Part shown: in pieces, positions 1 to 8,394 of the stretch
How the letters are laid out: every line of letters starts with the position of its first letter
Numbering within the stretch: the stretch's first letter is position 1
Source: Streptomyces deccanensis
GTDB taxonomy: Bacteria; Actinomycetota; Actinomycetes; Streptomycetales; Streptomycetaceae
NCBI RefSeq assembly: GCF_022385335.1
Contig: NZ_CP092431.1
Location: forward strand, 7,254,001 to 7,318,000
Direction: 5' to 3'
DNA: 64,000 bases
Position numbers and translations under genes: made by a program
Notes under the pieces: model-generated
The model's database searches: none
Told to the model about the DNA's origin: nothing
What the model saw: only the letters and a program-made list of their open reading frames with translations

Positions 1-27
1 CGAGGACGCTGAAGGTCTGATCCGTCG

Positions 28-56
28 GCGCGGACCCCCTCTCGGGCGGTCCGCGC
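28..56 (+). terminator. Hairpin terminator of an upstream gene outside the window
   Basis: A perfect 9-bp inverted repeat (GCGCGGACC at 28-36, GGTCCGCGC at 48-56) with an 11-nt loop lies just after possible stop codons at 10-12 and 18-20. It is a GC-rich hairpin without a T tract, as is usual in Streptomyces. The gene it would end lies mostly outside the window and cannot be identified. Confidence 0.6.
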
Positions 57-86
57 AAGGCGGATTCCAGCCACCGCGACACCCCC

Positions 87-120
87 AGGTACCCCCAATC
101 GTGCACGGTTGGGGGTACCT
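87..120. repeat. 12-bp perfect inverted repeat, hairpin
   Basis: AGGTACCCCCAA at 87-98 pairs perfectly with TTGGGGGTACCT at 109-120 around a 10-nt loop, and C100-G107 could extend the stem. It is the second strong hairpin within 100 bp. It may be a backup or bidirectional terminator, or lie in the leader of the small gene at 308. The rest of 121-307 shows no other recognisable element. Confidence 0.6.
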
Positions 121-307
121 CCATGTCCGGGTCCGGGCACCTTCGAAGTCATGTGCAGAAAGGTTTCAACTCCCCTAGTTACAAAGGTGATTGCCGGGGT
201 ACGCGCATCATGGTGTGGCATCTGCCCGGGGTGCTCCCAGGGCCCCGGGGAGACGGCAGTTGCCCCCTGCGCAGGCGACAACTCGCCCCAGATGGCACAA
301 TCTGTGC

Positions 308-538
308 ATGGAACACGACGGCCAACTCGAGCTCTATGCGGCGGTCGCGGGCCAACTCAAGGAAGCGCACGCAAGGGTGCGCGCACTGCAAGTCCCGGAG
401 GGCGTACGCATGGCGCTGACCCGGAAGCTGCTGGTCATTACGGCCGTGGCCAAGCACGATCTCGCCGACGCGGCAAGGCGGCTGGAGAGCTTCACGACGG
501 ACCTCGACGAGGGGCGAATGCCCGCAGAGGAACGCTGA
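308..538 (+). CDS. Small conserved hypothetical protein (76 aa)
   Basis: The ATG at 308 opens a 76-aa ORF. An in-frame extension to 191 exists, but its added residues look like read-through of GC-rich DNA. The protein is mostly helical, with alternating acidic and basic residues (for example the KHDLADAARRLESF segment), and has no signal peptide or membrane segment. No known domain is recognised. It lies upstream of hupS on the same strand, separated by a 139-bp gap that carries a promoter-like sequence, so it is probably transcribed separately. The call rests on codon use and on recollection of a small gene next to hupS in other Streptomyces. Function is unknown. Confidence 0.6.
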   Translation: MEHDGQLELYAAVAGQLKEAHARVRALQVPEGVRMALTRKLLVITAVAKHDLADAARRLESFTTDLDEGRMPAEER

Positions 539-597
539 AGGAACTCCATGACCGTCCGAGTTCGTTGCGGCACAAGGGTGATAAGCCCGTTTCGTGT

Positions 598-626
598 TTG
601 ATTTGCGGTATATATCTGCCTAACGT
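598..626 (+). promoter_or_regulatory. Candidate hupS promoter
   Basis: TTGATT at 598-603 and TAACGT at 621-626 are separated by 17 nt and resemble the -35 and -10 boxes of a principal-sigma promoter. They lie in the only AT-rich stretch upstream of the hupS GTG at 678. A GGGGA-type ribosome binding site lies at about 669-673. Confidence 0.5.
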
Positions 627-677
627 GCGAAAAAGCTTGAACACTATCGTTCGGGCGATGTCTCCGAAGGGGAAGAC

Positions 678-1331
678 GTGAACAAGGCGCAGCTCGTAGA
701 AGCGATTGCGGACAAGGTCGGCGGGCGTCAGCAGGCCGCCGACGCGGTCGACGCCGTTCTGGACGCCATCGTCCGCGCGGTCGTCGGCGGGGACCGGGTG
801 TCGGTCACCGGCTTCGGTTCGTTCGAGAAGGTCGACCGGCCGGCCCGTTACGCCCGCAACCCGCAGACGGGTGAGCGGGTTCGGGTCAAGAAGACCTCCG
901 TACCGAGGTTCCGCGCGGGCCAGGGTTTCAAGGACCTGGTGAGCGGCTCGAAGAAGCTTCCCCGTGGTGGCGAGGTCGCGGTCAAGAAGGCGCCCAAGGG
1001 CAGCCTGAGCGGTGGCGCTTCGGCGACGGTCAAGAAGGCGGCGGCGAAGAAGACCACCGCGAAGAAGACGACCGCCCGCAAGACCACGGCCGCCGCCAAG
1101 AAGACGACGGCCGCCGCGAAGAAGACCACGGCGAAGAAGACGACCGCGAAGAAGGCCACGACCAAGTCCGCGGCGGCGAAGAAGACGACCGCCAAGAAGA
1201 CGACGGCGACGGCGAAGAAGACCGCGGCGAAGAAGGCCCCGGCCAAGAAGGCCACCGCCAAGCGGGCCCCGGCCGCGAAGTCGACGGCTCGCAAGACGAC
1301 CGCGAAGAAGACGGCCGCGCGTCAGGCTTAG
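678..1331 (+). CDS. hupS: HU-family nucleoid protein with Lys/Ala-rich tail (HupS)
   Basis: Histone-like DNA-binding protein that bends and compacts DNA. Residues 1 to about 92 form the HU fold, including the DNA-contacting arm with RNPQTGE at 60-66. Residues from about 98 to 217 are a low-complexity tail of KKTTAKKT/AAKK-type units, so the 217-aa protein is about twice the length of a classic HU. This two-part form is the actinobacterial HupS/Hlp type; in S. coelicolor HupS is developmentally controlled and affects spore nucleoids (literature knowledge). The GTG at 678 follows a good ribosome binding site. The tail is encoded by degenerate repeats that are prone to length change. A strong hairpin at 1354-1388 ends the gene. 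Confidence 0.95.
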   Translation: MNKAQLVEAIADKVGGRQQAADAVDAVLDAIVRAVVGGDRVSVTGFGSFEKVDRPARYARNPQTGERVRVKKTSVPRFRAGQGFKDLVSGSKKLPRGGEVAVKKAPKGSLSGGASATVKKAAAKKTTAKKTTARKTTAAAKKTTAAAKKTTAKKTTAKKATTKSAAAKKTTAKKTTATAKKTAAKKAPAKKATAKRAPAAKSTARKTTAKKTAARQA

Positions 1332-1353
1332 AACGCCGGGTACTCACACGCAC

Positions 1354-1388
1354 CGGGCCGGGCTCCCTGTTACTTGGAGCCCGGCCCG
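1354..1388. terminator. Bidirectional terminator between hupS and the OB-fold-like gene
   Basis: Perfect 13-bp arms (CGGGCCGGGCTCC at 1354-1366, GGAGCCCGGCCCG at 1376-1388) enclose a 9-nt loop. It sits between the convergent hupS and 1408-1611 genes and probably serves both. Confidence 0.8.
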
Positions 1389-1407
1389 CGGCGTGTTGAG
1401 AGTTCGT

Positions 1408-1611
1408 TCAGAACGTCTGCAGGGTGATCAGCGTGATGCGCAGGGCCTCGCCCTCGCCGTCCGTCTCGATCCTCACGCGCTGGCCCGGGCGCAGCAGGCG
1501 CAGGGCGCCCGCGTCGAAGGCCGGGGCGTCGAAGGGGAGCGGGGTGCCGTCGTCGAGGAGGACCTGGCCGGTGCGGGTGGCGGGGTCGTAGGTGTACGCG
1601 GTGGCCTGCAT
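1408..1611 (-). CDS. Small cold-shock/OB-fold-like protein (67 aa)
   Basis: A 67-aa minus-strand protein whose core (QVLLDDGTPLPFDAPAF, then LRLLRPGQRVRIE) resembles the strand pattern of cold-shock-domain proteins: a loop DDG, PFD, then RPGQRV. It lacks the canonical RNP1 (KGFGFI) and RNP2 motifs, so RNA binding by the usual surface is uncertain. It starts 9 nt after the fbiD stop and is almost certainly cotranscribed with it. Function is unknown; the OB-fold assignment is by eye. Confidence 0.75.
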   Translation of the reverse strand: MQATAYTYDPATRTGQVLLDDGTPLPFDAPAFDAGALRLLRPGQRVRIETDGEGEALRITLITLQTF

Positions 1612-1620
1612 GGCCGCAGC

Positions 1621-2271
1621 CTACTGGCCGGGGATCAGCAGGCGCGCGGCCGCCGCGGCCGTACGGGGGCCGACCCCGAGGCCGAGGGCGGCGCGCAGGT
1701 CGTCCCCGGTGTCGACGTCCTGGCGTACGGAGTCGACGCCGGTGAGAGCGAGCTCCGCGGCGCCGGAGTCGCGGTGGCGTCGGCGGGAGTCGGGGCCGAA
1801 GACGGGGGAGAGGTCATGACCGGGGCTCGCGGCGAGCAGCGTCGTACCGGTGCCGGCCGCGTCGGGGAGGAAAGAGCGGGGGAATTCGGCGGCCGCGTCC
1901 AGTACGCGGGTCAATTCCCCGGGCCGCAGAGCGGGCAGGTCCGCGTTCAGGGCTGCCACGGGGCTTTGCGGGCGTACATCGCGTACGACGGCCGCCGCGT
2001 GCCGCAGAGCGGCGTTCAGGCCGTCCTGGGAGCCCTCGCGGGCATCCTCGGGGACGGTGCGGGCGCCCAGGGCCGCCAGCTCGCGCGAGGCGAGCGGGTC
2101 GTCCGTGACCACCACCACACCCCGGACCGCCGCGGCGGCCAGGGCCGCGGCCACCGTGTCCTGCGCGAAGGCGAGGGCCAGACCGGGGCGCACCCCGTCG
2201 TGGGCGGTGTCCGAGAGCCTGCTCTTGGCCCGCGCCAGGGGCTTCAGGGGTACGACCAGGGTCCACTGCAC
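1621..2271 (-). CDS. fbiD: 2-phospho-L-lactate / phosphoenolpyruvate guanylyltransferase (coenzyme F420 biosynthesis)
   Basis: CofC/FbiD nucleotidyltransferase, which activates phosphoenolpyruvate or 2-phospholactate with GTP to give the precursor that FbiA joins to Fo in F420 synthesis. The N terminus WTLVVPLKPLARAKSRL is the family signature (VPLKxxxxAKSRL) for nucleotide binding. DLPAL, around residue 110, is the metal-binding Asp-Leu-Pro region, and FGPDSRRRH in the C-terminal third matches the substrate loop region. It is 216 aa, usual for the family. The start is a GTG. In actinobacteria the substrate is thought to be phosphoenolpyruvate (established for mycobacterial FbiD). The other F420 genes are not in the window. 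Confidence 0.9.
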   Translation of the reverse strand: MQWTLVVPLKPLARAKSRLSDTAHDGVRPGLALAFAQDTVAAALAAAAVRGVVVVTDDPLASRELAALGARTVPEDAREGSQDGLNAALRHAAAVVRDVRPQSPVAALNADLPALRPGELTRVLDAAAEFPRSFLPDAAGTGTTLLAASPGHDLSPVFGPDSRRRHRDSGAAELALTGVDSVRQDVDTGDDLRAALGLGVGPRTAAAAARLLIPGQ

Positions 2272-2436
2272 GGGTGTTCCGTCCCTCTCTTGTCGCGGCC
2301 ATTGTCACCTGGGCGCAATGGACGGCCGCAGGGCGGGGCGTACGGTGTTCTCGACAGACCGGCAGCCCGGGGCGACACTTGTGCGGCTCCGGGCCCCCGG
2401 AACAGGCCCTGGGAAGTCCTAGAGGAAGGTGTCCGC

Positions 2437-3252
2437 GTGCCCCGCCGGAGAATCGGCTTCTGGTACCGCCTCGCCGCGGTGATCGCCAAACCACCCCTGG
2501 TGGTGCTGATCAAGCGGGACTGGCGTGGAATGGAGAACATTCCGGCCGAGGGTGGATTTATCACTGCCGTGAACCACAATTCGCATGTCGATCCCTTTGC
2601 GTACGCCCATTATCAGTACAACAGCGGCCGGGTTCCGCGATTTCTCGCGAAGAGCGGTCTCTTCGGCAAGGGATTCGTCGGCGCCGTCATGCGCGGCACC
2701 GGCCAGATCCCCGTCTATCGCGAGAGCACCGACGCGCTGAGCGCCTTCCGGGCCGCGATCGACGCCGTGGAGCGCGGCGAGTGCGTCGCCTTCTACCCCG
2801 AGGGCACCCTCACCCGCGACCCGGACGGCTGGCCCATGACCGGCAAGACCGGTGCCGCGCGGGTCGCCCTGCAGACCAGGTGCCCGGTGATCCCGGTCGC
2901 GCAGTGGGGCGCCAACGAACTCCTGCCGCCGTACGCCAAGAAGCCCCACCTCCTGCCGCGCAAGACCCATCACGTCCTCGCGGGCCCGCCCGTCGACCTC
3001 TCCCGCTTCTACGGCCGGGAGATGAGCCCCGACCTGCTGAAGGACGCGACGGAGGTCATCATGGCCGCCATCACCCGCCAGCTGGAGGAGATCCGCGGCG
3101 AGAAGGCCCCCGCGACGCCGTACGACCCCAAGCGGGAGCGGATCGAGCAGCGGCGCAGGAACGCCCGGGCCGTCCTCGACAATGGGAAGCGGCAACAGCA
3201 CAGCACGGTCCAGCGGGCCCAGGAACATCAGGAAGAGGGGCAGGGCAAGTGA
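2437..3252 (+). CDS. 1-acyl-sn-glycerol-3-phosphate acyltransferase (PlsC family)
   Basis: Transfers an acyl chain to lysophosphatidic acid or a related lysolipid at the membrane. The catalytic H(X4)D motif is H47 to D52 in NHNSHVD, and the glycerophosphate-binding FYPEGT is at 119-124. The start is the GTG at 2437, after AGAGGAAGG (2421-2429); the much longer open frame upstream is an artefact of high GC. The 271-aa protein ends in a charged, Gln-rich tail. Its stop overlaps the gpsA start by 4 bp (GTGA), so the two are translationally coupled. GpsA makes the glycerol 3-phosphate backbone, which supports a phospholipid role. Streptomyces have several PlsC paralogues, so the exact substrate is not settled. 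Confidence 0.9.
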   Translation: MPRRRIGFWYRLAAVIAKPPLVVLIKRDWRGMENIPAEGGFITAVNHNSHVDPFAYAHYQYNSGRVPRFLAKSGLFGKGFVGAVMRGTGQIPVYRESTDALSAFRAAIDAVERGECVAFYPEGTLTRDPDGWPMTGKTGAARVALQTRCPVIPVAQWGANELLPPYAKKPHLLPRKTHHVLAGPPVDLSRFYGREMSPDLLKDATEVIMAAITRQLEEIRGEKAPATPYDPKRERIEQRRRNARAVLDNGKRQQHSTVQRAQEHQEEGQGK

Positions 3253-4259
3253 GCAAGCCGGTCAAGGCGGCCGTGTTCAGCGCCGGTTCATGGGGAACGG
3301 CCTTCGGTACGGTGCTCGCCGACGCCGGGTGCGAGGTCACCTTGTGGGCGCGCCGCCCGGAGGTCGCGGAGGCGATCAACTCCACTCGGACCAACAGCGA
3401 CTACCTGCCGGGCCTGGAACTCCCGCAGAACGTGCGGGCCACCACCGACCCGGCCGAGGCCGCCGCCGACGCCGATTTCACCGTCCTGTCCGTCCCGTCC
3501 CAGACCTTGCGCGCCAACCTCGCCGCGTGGGTGCCCCTGCTGGCCCCCGGCACCGTCCTCGTCTCGCTGATGAAAGGCGTCGAACTCGGTTCCGCCATGC
3601 GGATGAGCGAGGTGATCGAGGATGTCGCCAAGGTGGGTCAGGAGCGCGTCGCCGTCGTCTCCGGGCCCAACCTGGCACGGGAGATCGCCTCCCGCATGCC
3701 GGCCGCCTCCGTGGTCGCCTGCACCGACGAGGCGGTCGCCCAGAAGCTCCAGACCGCCTGCCACACGCCGTACTTCCGCCCGTACACCAACACCGACGTC
3801 GTCGGCTGCGAGCTGGGCGGCGCGGTGAAGAACGTCATCGGGCTCGCCGTCGGCATCGCGGACGGCATGGGCCTCGGCGACAACGCCAAGGGATCGCTCA
3901 TCACCCGCGGTCTCGCGGAGACGACCCGGCTCGGTCTCGCGATGGGCGCCGACCCGCTCACGTTCTCCGGACTCGCGGGCCTCGGCGACCTCGTGGCGAC
4001 CTGTTCCTCGCCGCTCTCCCGCAACCACACCTTCGGCACCAACCTCGGCAAGGGCATGACCCTGCAGGAGACCATCGCGGTCACCAAGCAGACCGCCGAG
4101 GGCGTCAAGTCCTGTGAGTCCGTACTGGACTTGGCCCGTCGGCACGGCGTCGACATGCCCATCACCGAGACCGTCGTCGACATCGTCCACGACGGCAAGC
4201 CGCCGGTCGTGGCGCTCAAGGAGATGATGTCGCGCAGCGCCAAGCCGGAGCGACGCTGA
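3249..4259 (+). CDS. gpsA: Glycerol-3-phosphate dehydrogenase [NAD(P)+]
   Basis: Reduces dihydroxyacetone phosphate to sn-glycerol 3-phosphate for phospholipid synthesis. The N-terminal Rossmann motif is SAGSWGTAFG (residues 11-20); the usual first Gly of GxGxWG is Ser here. The substrate domain has the catalytic-Lys segment GGAVKNVIGLAVGIADG and GLAGLGDLVATC. At 336 aa it is a normal length. The GTG start overlaps the stop of the acyltransferase gene by 4 bp, which fixes the start. It is followed by ddlA after 59 nt. Confidence 0.96.
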   Translation: MSKPVKAAVFSAGSWGTAFGTVLADAGCEVTLWARRPEVAEAINSTRTNSDYLPGLELPQNVRATTDPAEAAADADFTVLSVPSQTLRANLAAWVPLLAPGTVLVSLMKGVELGSAMRMSEVIEDVAKVGQERVAVVSGPNLAREIASRMPAASVVACTDEAVAQKLQTACHTPYFRPYTNTDVVGCELGGAVKNVIGLAVGIADGMGLGDNAKGSLITRGLAETTRLGLAMGADPLTFSGLAGLGDLVATCSSPLSRNHTFGTNLGKGMTLQETIAVTKQTAEGVKSCESVLDLARRHGVDMPITETVVDIVHDGKPPVVALKEMMSRSAKPERR

Positions 4260-4318
4260 GCGAAAGCGACCGTTCGGGCACTGACTCGCGCCCTACCACC
4301 GGGTACTCTCGTCGCGAT

Positions 4319-5476
4319 ATGAGCAGCGAGAACCTCCCCCAGAGCCCTGAGCAGCCGTCCCGCAAGCCGCGCGTGGCCGTCGTCTTCGGCGGCCGCAGCT
4401 CGGAACACGGGATCTCCGTGGTCACGGCCGGCGCCGTACTGCGTGCCATCGACCGGACGAAGTACGACGTCCTGCCGATCGGCATCACGCGGGACGGCCG
4501 TTGGGCGCTCACCGCCGACGAACCGGAGCGGATGGCGATCACCGACCGCCGTACGCCGACCGTCGACGAACTCGCCGAGTCCCGGGAGGGCGGCGTGATC
4601 CTGCCCGTCGACCCCGCCAACCGCGAAGTCGTCTACAGCGAGCCCGGTTCGGTGCCCAAGGCCCTCGGCGAGGTCGACGTCGTCTTTCCCGTCCTGCACG
4701 GCCCGTACGGCGAGGACGGCACCCTCCAGGGCCTCCTGGAGCTCTCCGGCGTCCCGTACGTCGGCTCGGGTGTCCTCGCCTCGGCCGTCGGCCAGGACAA
4801 GGAGTACATGAAGCGGGTGTTCACCTCGTTCGGGCTCAAGGTCGGCCCGTACGTGGTGATCCGGCCGCGCGAGTGGCAGCTCGACGAGTCCGCCGCCCGC
4901 AAGAAGATCATCGACTTCGCCGGTGAGCACGGCTGGCCCCTCTTCGTGAAGCCCGCCCGCGCGGGCTCCTCCATCGGCATCACCAAGGTCGACGACCTCG
5001 ACGGCCTCGACGAGGCGATCGCCGAGGCCCAGCGCCACGACCCGAAGATCCTGGTTGAGGCGGCGCTGCGCGGCCGGGAGATCGAGTGCGGCGTCCTGGA
5101 GTTCGAGGACGGCCCGCGCGCCTCCGTCCCCGCCGAGATCCCGCCGCCCGAGGCGCACGCGTACTACGACTTCGAGGCCAAGTACATCGACTCGACGCCC
5201 GGCATCGTCCCGGCCCCGCTGACCCCGGAGGAGACCGCCGAGGTCCAGCGGCTCGCGGTCGACGCCTTCGAGGCGGCCTCCTGCGAGGGCCTGGTCCGCG
5301 CCGACTTCTTCCTCACGGAGGACGGCGACTTCGTCATCAACGAGATCAACACGCTTCCCGGCTTCACGCCGATCTCGATGTACCCGGCGATGTGGAAGGC
5401 GAGCGGCGTCGAGTACGGCGAGCTGGTGGACCGCCTGATCCAGGCCGCCCTGCACCGCTCGACGGGCCTGCGCTGA
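4319..5476 (+). CDS. ddlA: D-alanine--D-alanine ligase
   Basis: ATP-grasp enzyme that joins two D-Ala molecules for peptidoglycan precursors. Visible motifs are the N-terminal VVFGGRSSEHGISV (D-Ala site 1), FPVLHGPYGEDGT, the ATP-binding KPARAGSSIGITKV, and the C-terminal metal-binding INEINTLPGFTPISMYP. At 385 aa it belongs to the longer DdlA type rather than the roughly 300-aa DdlB type. The ATG at 4319 lies 59 nt after gpsA. Nothing near it suggests the vancomycin-type D-Ala-D-Lac ligase. Confidence 0.96.
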   Translation: MSSENLPQSPEQPSRKPRVAVVFGGRSSEHGISVVTAGAVLRAIDRTKYDVLPIGITRDGRWALTADEPERMAITDRRTPTVDELAESREGGVILPVDPANREVVYSEPGSVPKALGEVDVVFPVLHGPYGEDGTLQGLLELSGVPYVGSGVLASAVGQDKEYMKRVFTSFGLKVGPYVVIRPREWQLDESAARKKIIDFAGEHGWPLFVKPARAGSSIGITKVDDLDGLDEAIAEAQRHDPKILVEAALRGREIECGVLEFEDGPRASVPAEIPPPEAHAYYDFEAKYIDSTPGIVPAPLTPEETAEVQRLAVDAFEAASCEGLVRADFFLTEDGDFVINEINTLPGFTPISMYPAMWKASGVEYGELVDRLIQAALHRSTGLR

Positions 5477-5488
5477 GACGCCTTCGGA

Positions 5489-5556
5489 ATGGGGCGCAGC
5501 CCCTTTCCGAGGGGCGCGGGGAACTGCGCGACCAGCCACGATCCGACGCGCAGTCT
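5489..5556. repeat. Dispersed intergenic repeat, copy A
   Basis: The 3' region of ddlA contains GGGGC-gca-GCCCC (about 5491-5503) followed by the core GGGGCGCGGGGAACTGCGCG at 5511-5530 and then ACCAGCCACGA. The same core recurs at 10686, 18147 and 22507, and inverted at 22428. It lies between convergent ddlA and the DUF3515 gene and can form hairpins, so it may also serve as a terminator. Confidence 0.8.
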
Positions 5557-5581
5557 CCTGACGGCCTCCTGAGGCAACCCC

Positions 5582-6103
5582 TCAGGAGGCGACCCCTTCG
5601 GGAACCGCCTTCTTGATGGCAGGCGCCAGCCCGACGAGGATCGGCGAAGTATCCTCCGCGGCCCGCTCGGCCGTCACGGACACCTCCACGTACACGGACC
5701 GATTGGCGGTCGTGAAGCGGTAAGCGCCCCCGTCCCGCTTCTCCATCAGCCAGTCCACCCCGTCGACGGCCCCGGCCACCGCGTCGGCGTCCCGCCCCTC
5801 CGCCACCCCGGGGTCGACCATCTTGGGCGGCTGGGGCACCCCGCAGCGCAGTATGATCACCGCGTCGCCCCAGCCCGCCGTCAGCGACGACGCGGGCTGA
5901 GGATCCCGGCGGTCGAGACCGTCCACCTTCCGCGGCAGCACCTCGTCCAGGTTCCGGCACAGTTTCGCGGCGGCGGCCCCCGGGCTGGGAACCGCCGCCG
6001 AGCCGCTGTCGTCTGCTGAGGAGCAGCCCGCGACGGCGATCAACGCAACGGCCAGGACGGGCAGCCCGAGACGAGCGTGGCGCCGGTGACGGAACGAGTT
6101 CAC
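5582..6103 (-). CDS. DUF3515 lipoprotein
   Basis: A secreted lipoprotein of unknown function. The N terminus has basic residues (RHRRHAR), a hydrophobic stretch LPVLAVALIAVA and the lipobox VAGC, followed by a Ser/Ala/Pro-rich linker, so the mature protein should be lipidated at that Cys. The rest matches the actinobacterial DUF3515 pattern (RDPQPASSLTAGWGDAVIILRCGV). It is 173 aa and lies 20 nt downstream of the Lrp-like gene on the same strand, so they probably form an operon. Its position next to ddlA is conserved in Streptomyces as far as I recall. Confidence 0.85.
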   Translation of the reverse strand: MNSFRHRRHARLGLPVLAVALIAVAGCSSADDSGSAAVPSPGAAAAKLCRNLDEVLPRKVDGLDRRDPQPASSLTAGWGDAVIILRCGVPQPPKMVDPGVAEGRDADAVAGAVDGVDWLMEKRDGGAYRFTTANRSVYVEVSVTAERAAEDTSPILVGLAPAIKKAVPEGVAS

Positions 6104-6123
6104 CGGGCAAGGGTAGACGGGGG

Positions 6124-6357
6124 CTACAGGTGAACGACCGGGCAGGTCAGGGTGCGGGTGATCCCGTCCACTTGCTGGACCTTCGCGACCACCAGCCGGC
6201 CGAGGTCGTCGACGGTGTCGGCCTGGGCGCGCACGATGACGTCGTACGGGCCCGTCACGTCCTCGGCCTGGATGACCCCAGGGAGCTTGCTGATCGTGTC
6301 GGCGACGGTCGACGCTTTGCCGACCTCCGTCTGGATCAGGATGTACGCCTGTACCAC
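6124..6357 (-). CDS. Stand-alone Lrp/AsnC ligand-binding (RAM) domain protein
   Basis: A 77-aa protein consisting only of the C-terminal regulatory fold of Lrp/AsnC factors: the AYILIQTEVG strand, the GVIQAEDVTGPYDVIV central segment and the VDGITRTLTCPVVHL end. There is no helix-turn-helix. The GTG at 6357 is chosen because GGAGGT lies just upstream (minus strand, 6361-6366) and family members begin with VQAYILIQ. Such proteins oligomerise and can bind amino acids; whether it modulates another Lrp factor is unknown. It is the first gene of a likely pair with the DUF3515 lipoprotein and is divergent from thiL. Confidence 0.85.
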   Translation of the reverse strand: MVQAYILIQTEVGKASTVADTISKLPGVIQAEDVTGPYDVIVRAQADTVDDLGRLVVAKVQQVDGITRTLTCPVVHL

Positions 6358-6584
6358 GGAACCTCCAGGGCGGCCACGAGGATCATGTGGATCATGTCGG
6401 GAAAAGGAACGCCACGGTATCGCGTCGCCGAGCACCAGGGGGAGACCCCCGGAGGCCGCGCCGCACGCACCGGGGTGCGGGGGCGACGGAAGTTGACGGT
6501 CCACTCGACCGTACCGAGGACGACAACGGCCCGCGACCGGGCGCGAGTGACACTGGAAGCGGCACGAGAAGGGGCGATACGACG

Positions 6585-7550
6585 ATGAAGGGCACCGTGG
6601 GAGAGCTGGGGGAGTTCGGGCTCATCAGGGAGCTCACCTCCCGGCTCACCACCACCCCGGCGGTCCGGGTCGGCCCCGGCGACGACGCCGCCGTGGTGGC
6701 GGCGCCGGACCGCAGGGTCGTGGCGAGCACCGACCTCCTCCTGGAGGGGCGGCACTTCCGGCGCGACTGGTCCACGGCGTACGACGTGGGACGCAAGGCC
6801 GCCGCGCAGAACCTCGCGGACATCGCCGCCATGGGTGCCGTGCCCACCGCGCTGCTGCTCGGCCTGGTCGCGCCCGTCGACCTGCCGGTGACCTGGGCCA
6901 CCGAGCTGATGGACGGCCTGCGCGACGAGTGCCAGGTCGCCGGCGCGTCCGTGGTCGGCGGTGACGTCGTCCGCGGCGACACCATCATGATCTCGATCAC
7001 CGCACTCGGCGATCTGCGCAACCACGAGCCCGTGACCAGGGGCGGAGCCCAGCCCGGGGACGTCGTGGCCGTCACCGGCTGGCTCGGCTGGTCCGCAGCC
7101 GGGCACGCGGTGCTCTCCCGGGGCTTCCGCTCGCCGCGCGCCTTCGTGGAGGCCCACCGGCGCCCCGAGCCGCCGTACCACGCGGGCCCGGCGGCGGCCT
7201 CCCTCGGCGCGACCGCGATGTGCGACGTCAGCGACGGGCTGATCGCGGACCTGGGGCACATCGCCGAGGCGAGCAAATGCCGGATCGACATCCGCTCCGG
7301 CGCGATCGACATCCCCACCCAGATGCACGACATCGGTCAGGCCGTCGGCGTCGACCCCCTCCAGTGGGTGCTTACCGGGGGTGAGGACCACGCGATCGTC
7401 GCCACCTTCCCGCAGGACGTGAAGCTGCCCGCGCGCTGGAAGGTGATCGGCGAGGTCCTCAACCCCTCCGCCTTGCCGCAGGTCACCGTGGACGGGGCGC
7501 CCTGGACCAGCAAGGGCGGCTGGGACCACTTCGGGGACATCGAGTCATGA
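6585..7550 (+). CDS. thiL: Thiamine-monophosphate kinase
   Basis: Phosphorylates thiamine monophosphate to thiamine pyrophosphate, the last step of the pathway. The metal/ATP motif GPGDDAAVV is at 30-38. Further family motifs are [23 protein letters not shown], the DVSDGL Asp motif near residue 215, and GGEDH near residue 265. The ATG at 6585 is preceded by GAGAAGGGG; the upstream open frame is not conserved-looking. It is 321 aa, normal length. The 3' end overlaps thiD by 4 bp (ATGA), so the two thiamine genes are coupled. Confidence 0.95.
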   Translation: MKGTVGELGEFGLIRELTSRLTTTPAVRVGPGDDAAVVAAPDRRVVASTDLLLEGRHFRRDWSTAYDVGRKAAAQNLADIAAMGAVPTALLLGLVAPVDLPVTWATELMDGLRDECQVAGASVVGGDVVRGDTIMISITALGDLRNHEPVTRGGAQPGDVVAVTGWLGWSAAGHAVLSRGFRSPRAFVEAHRRPEPPYHAGPAAASLGATAMCDVSDGLIADLGHIAEASKCRIDIRSGAIDIPTQMHDIGQAVGVDPLQWVLTGGEDHAIVATFPQDVKLPARWKVIGEVLNPSALPQVTVDGAPWTSKGGWDHFGDIES

Positions 7551-8368
7551 GCCCGGCGACCGGCGGGGCGCCGCCGCGGGTCCTCACCGTGGCCGGGTCC
7601 GACTCCGGAGGCGGGGCCGGGATCCAGGCCGACCTGAAGACGATGCTCGCGCTCGGGGTGCACGGCATGAGCGTCGTCACGGCCGTCACCGCGCAGAACT
7701 CCCTCGGTGTGCAGGGGGCTTGGGAGCTTCCGGTGGAGGCGGTGCGCGCCCAGTACCGCAGTGTCGTCGACGACATCGGCGTCCAGGCGGTCAAGACCGG
7801 CATGCTCGCCTCCGCCGAACTCGTCGAGGCCGTCGCCGAGTTGCTCGCCGCCACGGACGCGCCGGTCGTCGTCGACCCGGTCGGCGTCTCCAAGCACGGA
7901 GACCCGCTGCTGGCCGCCTCCGCCCTCGACTCCGTACGGACGCGACTGCTGCCGGTGGCCACCGTGGCGACGCCGAACCTCGACGAGGTGACCCAACTCA
8001 CCGGTGTCCGGGTCGAATCGGAGACCGGGATGCGGGAGGCGGCCGCCGCCGTGCTGGCGTACGGGCCGCGCTGGGCCCTGATCAAGGGCGGCCATCTCCC
8101 CGGGGAAGCCGTAGATCTGCTCACCGACGGCTCCGAGGAGCATTGGCTGAGGGCCCCCAGGTATGACAACCGGCACACCCACGGCACGGGCTGCACCCTC
8201 GCCTCCGCGATCGCCTCGCACCTCGCCCGGGGACGGACCGTCCCGGAGGCCGTGGCCGCCGCCAAGGAGTACGTCACCGGGGCGATCGCCGCCGGGTTCG
8301 CGCTCGGCGGGGGGATCGGACCCGTGGACCATGGCTGGGCCCTCGGGCGAGGTGCTCGGCCGGTTTGA
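7547..8368 (+). CDS. thiD: Hydroxymethylpyrimidine / phosphomethylpyrimidine kinase
   Basis: Phosphorylates HMP to HMP-P and then HMP-PP for thiamine synthesis. Ribokinase fold: N-terminal [18 protein letters not shown] at 15-32, [12 protein letters not shown] (substrate/Mg region), and the C-terminal anion-hole motif [11 protein letters not shown]. It is 273 aa. The start codon overlaps the thiL stop. A strong hairpin follows at 8395-8421. Confidence 0.95.
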   Translation: MSPATGGAPPRVLTVAGSDSGGGAGIQADLKTMLALGVHGMSVVTAVTAQNSLGVQGAWELPVEAVRAQYRSVVDDIGVQAVKTGMLASAELVEAVAELLAATDAPVVVDPVGVSKHGDPLLAASALDSVRTRLLPVATVATPNLDEVTQLTGVRVESETGMREAAAAVLAYGPRWALIKGGHLPGEAVDLLTDGSEEHWLRAPRYDNRHTHGTGCTLASAIASHLARGRTVPEAVAAAKEYVTGAIAAGFALGGGIGPVDHGWALGRGARPV

Positions 8369-8394
8369 TCCGCGGTGTGTCAGGGACGGCAAAA

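Noticed and set aside
961..1328. Degenerate repeats in the hupS 3' half as a separate repeat element
   Set aside because: They encode the Lys/Ala tail of HupS and are explained by coding sequence.
1012..2436. Long upstream extension of the acyltransferase frame through hupS and fbiD
   Set aside because: Begins with Arg/Pro-rich read-through of the hupS repeat; true start is GTG 2437 with a ribosome site.
3638..5539. 633-codon minus-strand open frame opposite gpsA and ddlA
   Set aside because: It lies antisense to two clear enzymes and is a GC-driven shadow; composition is Gly/Arg/Val-rich with no domains.
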